DNA of 22,068 bases from CAYWNK01 sp047639615 (GTDB lineage: Bacteria; Planctomycetota; UBA1135; GCA-002686595). Shown here piece by piece: positions 1 through 7,857 of this stretch (position 1 is the first letter of the stretch; each line of letters opens with the position of its first letter). The position numbers and the translations under genes were made by a program. Below the pieces are notes generated by a model. That model was given only the letters and a program-made list of their open reading frames with translations. It was not told where the DNA came from and searched no databases. The DNA lies in assembly GCA_047639615.1 (NCBI GenBank), contig JBLIOL010000049.1, positions 1 to 22,068 of the forward strand, read 5' to 3'.

Positions 1-2
1 CG

Positions 3-212
3 CCCGAGGTCCTCCTCCCGCGCTTCCAGCACCGCCGCCCCAGCTCCGAATCCGCCGTGGCCTACGACTTCGATCGCATCGTCTTAGCGGACCTCTTCAA
101 GTCCCCGCGTTTCGATGAAGAGTACGAGCCCCGCATGCTGCCCGCCGCCGGCGGCTATCTCTTGGCCTACGTGCGCCGCGACTGGGACTCCCCCTTCGAA
201 CCGCTGCCTTAG
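3..212 (+). CDS. C-terminal fragment of an unrecognised protein (5' end outside window)
   Basis: Reading frame 3 is open from the window edge to a TAG at 210-212, giving 69 residues that end in SPFEPLP. The stretch is rich in Asp, Arg, Pro and aromatic residues (for example VAYDFDRIVLADLF and YLLAYVRRDWDSP) and uses GC-ending codons like the real genes nearby. The other two forward frames are stopped early or read as low-complexity Ala/Pro/Arg sequence. I recognise no family in this tail. It converges on the large minus-strand gene 48 nt downstream, and I see no convincing terminator in the gap. That it is coding is likely; its function is unknown. Confidence 0.6.
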   Translation, partial: PEVLLPRFQHRRPSSESAVAYDFDRIVLADLFKSPRFDEEYEPRMLPAAGGYLLAYVRRDWDSPFEPLP

Positions 213-260
213 GTCGAGACGGAGGGCAGTACGGAGCCTGGTTGGTGCAAGGGGTGCGGC

Positions 261-3200
261 CTACTCAATCGCCACCTCACAAAAGCTTAGTGCTTCCATA
301 CCGCTGTGGCCGCGCAGCAGGTTCTCGCGCTTCCAGGACTTCTCCAGAAGGTAGCTAACCGTGCTCGCCGCGGAAGGCTGCTTCAGGTGCAGGGTCAGTT
401 TGTGGCCCGCCAGCTCGCCGCGTAGGAAGAGGTCACGATTGCCATCTAGGAAGAACTGGTCGAGCAGGGTGTCGGACCAGACGAGGGCCTGATCGAATTC
501 CAAGACGACGGCCTCGCGCTCCGCGTCGAGGTAGCTCGCGCGCACCAAGTTGGGTCCGCCTTCGAGCCCCTCACCGGTCCGGCCGTAGAAGTCGCGCTCG
601 ATCAGGGGTTGAAGCCTGCTGGCGAAATGATCCCAGCCGACCAGTGGGTAGTGACAACCGCCGGGGGGCGTAATCCCCAGAGTCGGCAGGATGTCCATGT
701 TCGAGTAGAGCCGCGGCAAGGTGCGCTGCACCTCGCGCAGCATGTCGCCGTTACCGTTGCCCATGCTGCAGGCGTTGGGCCAGATCTGGAAGACGTAGTA
801 GTGCTGGAGATTCGGGAAGTCGCGCTTCCAGCCGTCCGACATGCGCACGAAGTAGTCCTGGTAGTCCTCCCAGCCGTAGCGGCCCGTTGGTCCGGCGGCG
901 GGTTGGTCGCTCTCCCCCTGATGCCAAATGATGCCCCGGATGCCGTGGGTCAGGCGCGCCTGACGCACGCGCCAAAGCAAGCGTCCGTAGATTGTGCTGA
1001 GGTCCGTGGGGTTGGCCTCATTGCGTTGGTGTTGATCGATTCGGGTTCCGCCGACGGCGCCGTTGAGGATGAAGATCGGCACCTGCTGACTCTCCACCAA
1101 GCCCTTGGCTAGCTCCATGCCCCACCAACCGAGCTCCGAGCGGTACTCGTTCTGTGCTTTCCAGACCGGCTTGCACCACAGGTTCTGTGCTTCACCTTCC
1201 TCGTAAAAGCGCGTGCGCGCATAGCTGCGCACCCATTCATGGGTGTCGCGCGGAGATTCCTCGCCCGTGTCGGTGGCGAGCGCATTCGACTGGCCCTGGA
1301 TGATGTACGCATCCCCGCAGAGAAGATCACCGACCGGGCGCAGGAGCGTCTCGCGCTCGCCGCTCAGGGATCCGAACTCCACGCGGTACTTGATCAGGCC
1401 CGGCTTGAGCTCAGCCGACAAGCTGTAGCTGCGGTCCGCGCCCAGGGACTGGCTCTGACGGCTTTGGAGTTCGTCGCCTGCGTAGAGCTTTAAGTAAACC
1501 CCGTCGCCGCGCTCGGATAGCACCCCGTTGTAGTGAAGGGTGCCAAGACCAGTTGGCCCGCGCGTGTAGAACTGGCCGGCCTGGGGCTGCTCGAACGGGC
1601 CGGGTACGCGCACCATCCACGCATCCTGCGCGGGCTCCTGCACTTCGACCAGAACGGAGGCAGAGACCGCGGCACCACCGTTGCGTAAGATCAACTGCAC
1701 CAGCAACGACCCGCTGTTCTGGGAACGCTGTAGCTCGAGCCTGTCGGCCTTGATCTGCTGGATCACAGCGACATCACGCACCTTCCACTCGTAGCTAAGC
1801 TCGGCCACTCCGGCCGCCTCGAGCTGCTTCATGTTGCTGATGCGCGGCCTCACATCGATCGTCTCGCGCCCATCCCAACCTGCGGGCGCGAGCAGACTGA
1901 AGACCGGCTCAGGCACAGCCTCGGCCACCTGCACCCGGCACTCCAAGCTCTTCACCTCCTGCGGGTAGATGGCATGAAAGCGCAGCAGCCAGGACTCGTC
2001 CCCCAGCACACGTCCAGCCTTGAGCGTGTAGCGAAACCGATCCACCGCCACCACGCGCGGCCCGTCGCCCTGGTCGAGGGTCCAGTAGACCTTCTGCGCG
2101 CCCGGCGCTTCGGCCTGCACCTCTGCGCTAGCGCCTTCGCTGACGCTCAACTCCTGCGCAGACAAGGAAAACCCCGAACCGGGCTGAACTAAGGTCCCGA
2201 GCAAGGTCTGCATGGGCCTCTGGTTCTCATACTCCAAGCGCGCCCAGTCCGCGGAGCGCGCCACGCTCGAGACGCGCGCCTCGTCCAGATCACCGACGAA
2301 GGCGTAGTTGTTGTACCAGCCGCCGAGCCAGAGCCGCGCCGGCCGCTTGACCGACAGGGTCCCAGCGCGCGGGTTGCCATTGCCAGCCAGCACACCGTTG
2401 ATGTAGAGCCGCGACTCACCCTTGTGGTAGGTGTGCATGGCCAGGGTCCACTCCTGCTTAGCATCGGCGCAGTCCCCGCGCACATCGGCGTCGGAGAAAT
2501 AGCAGTCCATTCTGATCTGCGGTGGGTTGTGGAACTGCATGGTCACCTTACCTTGGGCCTCCTCATTGCCCCAGGCCACCAGCCTGCCTTGTGGCCCCTG
2601 CGCACGGAACCAAACCTGCGTGCTGTGGGTGCTCTCCGGTCCAGACGGGTAGCTCGAGATCTCTTGGCCGCAGTACACGCCCTTGCCGTCGGGGAAGTGT
2701 CGCGCCTCGCCGACGATGCCAGCGATGCGTTCGGTACCCGTGTCTTCGGACTCCAGAGTTCCGACCTCGTCCAGCACTTCGTCACCAAGGTGCCAAACGC
2801 TCAGGTAGCCGTTCGAAGGACTGAACACGGCAGCTCCACTGGACTCGCTGACAGCATCCGGCTTGCCCCAGTGCATGCGCAGCTCCTGGCGTGCATTGCC
2901 ACGGATGCGCGGGACGCGCACCCAGATGCTGGCTGCTCCCAGCTGCTGGTCCCAGCTCTCGATCTGGTAGAACAAGCGACTGCCATCGCTGGAGCTAAAG
3001 CGCAGGTCAGCGCCCTCTGATTGAGCTTGCCCGAAGTCGAACCAATCACGATCTAGACGAACCAAGAGCGGAAAGTCCAAGAGCTCGGCCTCTGGCGGCA
3101 GATCAGCGCCCTCAGGGGTCGTAAGCAGAAAGAGCGAGCCCGCATGGCCCCAATCCGCATAAGGCGCGGGGACGCTGGGCTTGGCCACCGCCGCCGCGAG

Positions 3201-5846
3201 TTCGCCTGCACGCAGGAAGTGCAAGCGATCGAGGTTCATCAGGCCACTTCCCCCATCGTCGTTCCCGAAGACCACCAAGAAATCGTGCAGCCCACCAGGA
3301 TTCGCAAGAGGCAGTTCGATCTCGTACCACTCCTCCCAAGCGCCATTGGGCACGACCTCGGTGCGAGCCAGCAACATGCCATCGATCTCGTTTGAGCGCA
3401 GTTCGATCCAACCGCCTACACCGGCGGAGGAAACGCGCAGGGAGACGCGCTCGATGCCGTCAAGGTCCACCGCATCGAAGCGCAGATGGTTGCCGCTATT
3501 GATCGCTCCGACAAAATCACCGCCGCTGGCGCTCTCCGAGCTAAGCGTGGATGTGCCCGAGCGCGAGCTGAAGTGCTCGCCCTCGACCGCCGGATGACGC
3601 AGGCGCAAACGCGCCCGCCCCACCAAGGGTCCGATCGTTTCGGAACCACCGTCCGAGTAGTTGGCTTCAAGGACGCAGCCTCCACCCTCCGGCTCGGTCT
3701 TGACCAAGCCGCGCAAGCCGCGTTGTATTTCGTAGGCGGGCTCGTCCCCATCGAGGGCCAACACCCAAGCGACCATCTGGCGGATCTCCTCGCGGCTGTG
3801 CTGGGGATGCGAGAGCATGGGCACCTCGCCCCACACACCGCTCGATCCCACACTGACACGCTCGGTGGACTCTTCCAGGGCATCCTCATCGCCGCGATAA
3901 CGCGCGGCGATCTCGGTCAGGGCAGGCCCAATGATGCGATAGTCCACGGCGTGACAATTGAAGCAGTCGCTGCTCTTCATGCGCTCCCAGCCGGGATCAT
4001 GCACGGCGGATGCCGCATCCCGCGAGGCCGGTGGAGCGCCCGGGTGAAAGCTCACCTCAACCGCCACGTGCGGCGCCATCCCCAAGGGGTCATCCTCCGA
4101 CTCCCCGTCCTCCTCGTCGCTGATGTGCACCAACCAATCGATGGGCTCGCCCGGAACCAGGAAGCCGCCGTCCCTCGGGCGCTCGAAGCGCACATCGGGA
4201 CGCGTGTTGCCGACGAGCACAGGCACGACCGCGGTTGCGCTAGCGCCGCTGCTGTCCCGCACGGTGAGCTCCAGGTTGTAAGTACCTTCTTGTTCGAATG
4301 TCAGCTCGGGATTGGGGCTGGTGGAAAGCACCTCCTGCGCGGGCGGTACGCGCCAGCTGTAGCTGAGCAGGTCTCCATCCGGATCCACGGTACCGTCGCT
4401 CGAAAGCTGCACCACCAGAGGCGCCGCCCCCACGCTGCCCCCATGGCTGATCTTCGGCCGCGGAACACGATTGCCCGCTCGATAGTCGATGCGTACAAGG
4501 GCCGAGTCCGCGTTATCCCCCCATGTGCTGCCGTACTCCAACATGTAGAGCGCACCGTCCGGTCCGAACTCCAAATCCACCGGCCTCTTGAACGATCGCT
4601 CCGGAAGAAAACGCTCGATCCGCTCAATGTCCGAGTTCCCATCCAAGTGAACAGCCACGATCCAGTTCCGCGACCACTCGAAAGCAAACAAGCAGCGGTC
4701 GTAGTGCTGCGGAAATTTCGTTACGGAATCCAGCTGGGCGTCGAAGTCGTAGACCGGTCCAGCGCAGGCGGTGCGGCCGCCGGGAGCGTTTAGCTCGGGG
4801 AAAACCTCCGAGTCGCCATAGGGGTAGTAGATCCACGCAGGTTGCGCCGGGGGCAAGATGCGCGACCCAGTGTTGTTCGGCGACTCATTCAGCGGCCGCT
4901 GTGGGTCAAAGGCGGCGCCAACCTCGCCGCCATCAAAGTCCACATCGTGGTAAGCCAGGTTGTCCGCGATGAAGTACGGCCAACCGAAGTTGCCAGCGCG
5001 GCGGGCTTGATTGATCTCGTCGTAGCCCCGCGGCCCACGCTCGCCCTTCCCCCCGGCGTCGGGACCCACCTCGCCCCAGTAGACGAAACCCGTGCGTTGG
5101 TCGACGCCGATGCGCCACGGGTTGCGACAGCCCATGACGTAGATCTCAGGCCGCCCCTGGCTCGGGTCGCTAAACAGGTTGCCCTCAGGAATCTCGTAGC
5201 CCGTCTCCGTCAAGCGAATGCGCAGGATCTTCCCGCTCAGACTTTGGGTGTTGGCTGGACCCTTTTGGGCATCGAAAGGTGAGCGGTCAGGGCGTTCGTC
5301 AAGGGGCGCAAAGCCCTGCGAGTCACCGCCGGGGTGAGTGTTGTCTCCACTGGCTATGAACAGCAGTCCATCGGGTCCGAACTCGAGCGAACCAGCGTGA
5401 TGGCAGCACTCCCGGCGCTGCTCTTCAAAGGTGAGCAGCTCCTGTTCGGTCTCCATTGCGAGGCGATTCCCCCGCAGTTCGAAACGACTCAGACGCTGGC
5501 CAGAAATCTCCGGAGGCGAGTACAGCAGGTACAGCTGGTTGTTGTGCTCGAAGTCAGGATCCAAGGCCAGGCCAAGCAGACCGTTCTCCTGCTCGGCGAA
5601 AACCTCGAGCGTTCCAGCCTCGACCACCTCACCGGTACTTGGCAGGAAAATGCGCAGGCGCCCCTCTAATTCGATCCACAGCACGCGGCCATCCGGCGTC
5701 ACGGTCAACTCCATGGGCCGCGGCAATCCCTGCGCGAGCACCATCACTTCAAATCGCTCCGTGTCGGGGTCCTCGCCTGGCGCGCGACCGTGCACATGAG
5801 GAATGAGGAGTTCGGCTAGTAGGAGGATCCCTGCGAGGCTTTTCAT
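261..5846 (-). CDS. Exported multidomain protein: PQQ-type sugar dehydrogenase, PKD, cytochrome c, CBM6-like, DUF2341/LamG, SASA esterase
   Basis: This 1861-residue protein begins with a signal peptide (MKSLAGILLLAELLIPHVHG). Residues about 30-460 form a soluble glucose/sorbosone dehydrogenase-type beta-propeller. It has CCHHAG at 147-152, which aligns with the HQSGRL active-site histidine region of soluble PQQ glucose dehydrogenase, and a CRNPWR motif. A PKD-like domain follows (about 470-545). A class I cytochrome c has CFNCH at 628-632 and a likely Met677 axial ligand in VPMLSH. A CBM6-like beta-sandwich covers about 715-850, then DUF2341 and LamG-like segments (about 915-1200) and Ig-like linkers. 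The C-terminal SASA/GDSL esterase domain (about 1500-1770) has GQSNA with Ser1520, WHQGESD at 1641-1647, and GWDHF with Asp1739 and His1740. Known family chemistry suggests PQQ-dependent sugar oxidation with electron transfer to heme, plus ester hydrolysis. The joint function and substrate are inferred. ATG at 5846 has no Shine-Dalgarno but fits the signal peptide. Confidence 0.93.
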   Translation of the reverse strand: MKSLAGILLLAELLIPHVHGRAPGEDPDTERFEVMVLAQGLPRPMELTVTPDGRVLWIELEGRLRIFLPSTGEVVEAGTLEVFAEQENGLLGLALDPDFEHNNQLYLLYSPPEISGQRLSRFELRGNRLAMETEQELLTFEEQRRECCHHAGSLEFGPDGLLFIASGDNTHPGGDSQGFAPLDERPDRSPFDAQKGPANTQSLSGKILRIRLTETGYEIPEGNLFSDPSQGRPEIYVMGCRNPWRIGVDQRTGFVYWGEVGPDAGGKGERGPRGYDEINQARRAGNFGWPYFIADNLAYHDVDFDGGEVGAAFDPQRPLNESPNNTGSRILPPAQPAWIYYPYGDSEVFPELNAPGGRTACAGPVYDFDAQLDSVTKFPQHYDRCLFAFEWSRNWIVAVHLDGNSDIERIERFLPERSFKRPVDLEFGPDGALYMLEYGSTWGDNADSALVRIDYRAGNRVPRPKISHGGSVGAAPLVVQLSSDGTVDPDGDLLSYSWRVPPAQEVLSTSPNPELTFEQEGTYNLELTVRDSSGASATAVVPVLVGNTRPDVRFERPRDGGFLVPGEPIDWLVHISDEEDGESEDDPLGMAPHVAVEVSFHPGAPPASRDAASAVHDPGWERMKSSDCFNCHAVDYRIIGPALTEIAARYRGDEDALEESTERVSVGSSGVWGEVPMLSHPQHSREEIRQMVAWVLALDGDEPAYEIQRGLRGLVKTEPEGGGCVLEANYSDGGSETIGPLVGRARLRLRHPAVEGEHFSSRSGTSTLSSESASGGDFVGAINSGNHLRFDAVDLDGIERVSLRVSSAGVGGWIELRSNEIDGMLLARTEVVPNGAWEEWYEIELPLANPGGLHDFLVVFGNDDGGSGLMNLDRLHFLRAGELAAAVAKPSVPAPYADWGHAGSLFLLTTPEGADLPPEAELLDFPLLVRLDRDWFDFGQAQSEGADLRFSSSDGSRLFYQIESWDQQLGAASIWVRVPRIRGNARQELRMHWGKPDAVSESSGAAVFSPSNGYLSVWHLGDEVLDEVGTLESEDTGTERIAGIVGEARHFPDGKGVYCGQEISSYPSGPESTHSTQVWFRAQGPQGRLVAWGNEEAQGKVTMQFHNPPQIRMDCYFSDADVRGDCADAKQEWTLAMHTYHKGESRLYINGVLAGNGNPRAGTLSVKRPARLWLGGWYNNYAFVGDLDEARVSSVARSADWARLEYENQRPMQTLLGTLVQPGSGFSLSAQELSVSEGASAEVQAEAPGAQKVYWTLDQGDGPRVVAVDRFRYTLKAGRVLGDESWLLRFHAIYPQEVKSLECRVQVAEAVPEPVFSLLAPAGWDGRETIDVRPRISNMKQLEAAGVAELSYEWKVRDVAVIQQIKADRLELQRSQNSGSLLVQLILRNGGAAVSASVLVEVQEPAQDAWMVRVPGPFEQPQAGQFYTRGPTGLGTLHYNGVLSERGDGVYLKLYAGDELQSRQSQSLGADRSYSLSAELKPGLIKYRVEFGSLSGERETLLRPVGDLLCGDAYIIQGQSNALATDTGEESPRDTHEWVRSYARTRFYEEGEAQNLWCKPVWKAQNEYRSELGWWGMELAKGLVESQQVPIFILNGAVGGTRIDQHQRNEANPTDLSTIYGRLLWRVRQARLTHGIRGIIWHQGESDQPAAGPTGRYGWEDYQDYFVRMSDGWKRDFPNLQHYYVFQIWPNACSMGNGNGDMLREVQRTLPRLYSNMDILPTLGITPPGGCHYPLVGWDHFASRLQPLIERDFYGRTGEGLEGGPNLVRASYLDAEREAVVLEFDQALVWSDTLLDQFFLDGNRDLFLRGELAGHKLTLHLKQPSAASTVSYLLEKSWKRENLLRGHSGMEALSFCEVAIE

Positions 5847-6124
5847 ACGTTGCGCTGATCTACTTAGTCGTCCGAAGTGATTTGAGCCGCCAGGTACGCG
5901 GGCTCTAAGAACTGCCTACTGAGCTGCAGTTCGCCATCCAGGAGCCCAGGAAGTGCCTAGTCCTAGGCTTCAAGAATGGCGGCTAGGAGCATGACTCGAC
6001 ACACCATACCCCCCTCCGCCAATCCTGTGGGGAGCGTGGCCAAGCCTCGATTGCATGCCCATGCTAGCCGGTCCTACCGGGCCCCCCGCACCAAGACCAC
6101 CGATCCCCTGATAGAGTTCTACCC
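5847..6124. promoter_or_regulatory. Divergent intergenic region between the megafusion gene and the ASST-like gene
   Basis: These 278 nt lie between two divergently transcribed genes for exported proteins and so must carry both promoters and leaders. I see no gene: the minus-strand reading frame that crosses the right part is Arg/Gly/Ser-rich low-complexity sequence opposite the start of the next gene. The only clear structure is an inverted repeat, GCCTAG-TC-CTAGGC, at 5955-5968. I cannot identify a convincing -35/-10 pair. Confidence 0.4.
5955..5968. repeat. Perfect inverted repeat in the divergent intergenic region
   Basis: GCCTAG and CTAGGC are separated by 2 nt, a perfect 6+6 dyad containing two CTAG tetranucleotides. 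The loop is too tight for the full stem; a 5-bp stem with a 4-nt loop could form. It could be an operator-like dyad for one of the flanking promoters, but it is short enough to be chance. Confidence 0.3.
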
Positions 6125-7837
6125 ATGAAGATCCGCTTGCTTGCCAGTCTGTCCTGCGCGTCGCTCTTGGCTGCATGTTCGCCCGCTGCCGGCGAGATCG
6201 AAGTGATCGAGGCACCCTCCCGAGCGTCATGGAATCCCGAGGCCGCCTATCCCGGCTTCACCTTGATCAACCCGCTCTTCTCAAAGAAGTCGATCCTGGT
6301 CGACATGTCGGGAACCGAGGTTCATAGCTGGACCACATCGAACAGTCCCAGCGCAGCCACCTACCTGACGGAGCGTGGCACCTTGCTGCGCTGCTTAGAT
6401 GTGGACGAGCATCCCATCTTTCGCGGCGGCGGCCAGAGCGGTTGGATCGAGGAGCTGGACTGGGACGGCGAGCTCATCTGGGAGTTCCACTGGGACTCGG
6501 AGACCGGAGTTAACCATCACGACGTCGCGGAGCTACCGGGCGGCAACCTCTTGATCATCGCTTGGGATCGGCACACGCGTGAGGAGGCTCTCGCCGTAGG
6601 CCGAGATCCTGAGTTGCTCGAAGGCGAGGAACTCTGGCCTGACGCGGTGTATGAGATTCGACCCACGCGCCCGAAGGGTGGCGAGGTTGTCTGGGAGTGG
6701 CACTCCTGGGATCATCTGGTGCAGAACTTTGACGCCGACGCACCCAACTACGCTTTGCCGGCTACGCGCCCGGAGCGCATCGACGTCAACGGTGATCGCA
6801 ACATCGATCCCCCCAGCGAGGAAGAGCTAGCCGCGGAGCAGAAGGAAATGGCGGCCATGGGCTACGCGGGCGACGACTCCGATGATGATGAGGAAGAGGA
6901 GGACGCGGTCGCTGACTCTGAAGAAGAGGAAGAGGAAGAGGAGCTAAGCCCAGAAGAGCAGGCCAAGGAAGCCAGCGAGAAGGCGCTCAAGGCGCGCATC
7001 AAGAACGCTGACTGGATGCACACCAACGGCATCGACTACAACGTTGCCCTCGATCAAATCGCCATCAGCATTCGTCGCTACGACGAGATCTGGATCATCG
7101 ATCACTCGACCACCTCAGCGGAGGCTGCCAGCTCCAGCGGCGGTAGGTATGGCAAGGGCGGCGACCTGCTCTACCGCTGGGGCAACCCCTTTGCCTACGG
7201 CATGGGTGACTGGGAGGATCGCACGCTCCTGGGTCAGCACCACGTGCAGTGGATACCGGAGGGCCAGCTGGGAGCAGGCGGCTTGATGGTCTTCGACAAT
7301 GGCACCAAGAAAGAGCGCGCCTGGTCGGTGATCAGAGAGTGGTGGCCGGCACGCGATGCGCAGGGCAATTACGTCCGCCAGGAGGATCAGCCCTTTGGCC
7401 CCCAGGAGGAAAGCTGGACCTACACGGCCGAGGAGCCGACCGATTTCTTCTCGACATTCATCTCGGGAGTGCAGCGTCAGCCGAGCGGCACCACTCTGAT
7501 TTGTTCTGGCGCGCAGGGCTGGGTGTTTGAAGTGACACCGGGTGGCGAGGTGGTTTGGGATTGGCGCAACCCCTACGGCATGGACCTCGAGGTGGACGAG
7601 CCCCGCGACGAATCCGATTCGGACATCACTCCCACCGCGATTTTCCGCGCCCAGCGTTACGGGTCCGATCATCCGGGCATCCTGGCCCTGCGCGAGCGGG
7701 GTGCATCCATTCCCCTCGACCCTGGGGTGGGCCCTGCCACCAACCAGCGCATCGAACCGGAGGAAGACGAGCCAGAGGAAGAGCCAGAGCCAGAGAAAGA
7801 GGAAGAGCCAGAGAAAGAGGAAGAGGAGAACGACTAG
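6125..7837 (+). CDS. Arylsulfotransferase-like (ASST family) beta-propeller lipoprotein with acidic insertions
   Basis: The 570-residue product starts with a lipoprotein signal peptide whose lipobox is LAAC (Cys18), so it is probably membrane-anchored and faces outward. The body has repeated Trp-rich beta-propeller blades and ASST-type motifs: NHHD at 130-133 followed by ELPGGNLL, VWEWHSWDHLVQNFD around 191-203, MHTNGIDY from 298, and QHHVQW at 371-376. In the characterised family, histidines at the propeller centre carry a transient sulfate during transfer from one aryl sulfate to another. Whether this distant member has that activity is inference. Two low-complexity acidic tracts stand out, at about 250-280 inside the propeller and at 543-570, the latter E/P/K-rich and encoded by GAGGAAGAGCCAGAG-like tandem units. 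ATG at 6125 is set by the signal peptide; there is no clear Shine-Dalgarno. Confidence 0.82.
   Translation: MKIRLLASLSCASLLAACSPAAGEIEVIEAPSRASWNPEAAYPGFTLINPLFSKKSILVDMSGTEVHSWTTSNSPSAATYLTERGTLLRCLDVDEHPIFRGGGQSGWIEELDWDGELIWEFHWDSETGVNHHDVAELPGGNLLIIAWDRHTREEALAVGRDPELLEGEELWPDAVYEIRPTRPKGGEVVWEWHSWDHLVQNFDADAPNYALPATRPERIDVNGDRNIDPPSEEELAAEQKEMAAMGYAGDDSDDDEEEEDAVADSEEEEEEEELSPEEQAKEASEKALKARIKNADWMHTNGIDYNVALDQIAISIRRYDEIWIIDHSTTSAEAASSSGGRYGKGGDLLYRWGNPFAYGMGDWEDRTLLGQHHVQWIPEGQLGAGGLMVFDNGTKKERAWSVIREWWPARDAQGNYVRQEDQPFGPQEESWTYTAEEPTDFFSTFISGVQRQPSGTTLICSGAQGWVFEVTPGGEVVWDWRNPYGMDLEVDEPRDESDSDITPTAIFRAQRYGSDHPGILALRERGASIPLDPGVGPATNQRIEPEEDEPEEEPEPEKEEEPEKEEEEND
7768..7837 (+). repeat. 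Degenerate tandem repeat coding for the acidic E/P/K tail
   Basis: The last 70 nt of the ASST-like gene are built from imperfect copies of units such as GAAGAGCCAGAG and AAAGAGGAAGAG, coding alternating Glu runs with Pro and Lys. Such tracts can change length by slippage. A similar GAA/GAG run encodes the internal acidic insert at about 6870-6960. Confidence 0.55.
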
Positions 7838-7857
7838 CGGCCGAGAGTCTGGGGGTC

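Noticed and set aside
115..354. 79-residue plus-strand frame near the left edge
   Set aside because: It overlaps the better-supported frame ending at 212 and then runs antisense into the end of the megafusion gene; composition is Pro/Ser/Arg-rich.
3486..4793. 435-residue plus-strand open frame opposite the megafusion gene
   Set aside because: It lies wholly antisense to conserved dehydrogenase, PKD and cytochrome domains. Its composition (His/Arg/Ala-rich) is typical of a GC-rich antisense shadow, with no recognisable motif.
5970..6230. 86-residue minus-strand frame in the 5847-6124 intergenic region
   Set aside because: Arg/Gly/Ser-rich, overlaps the signal-peptide region of the ASST-like gene on the other strand and has no motif.
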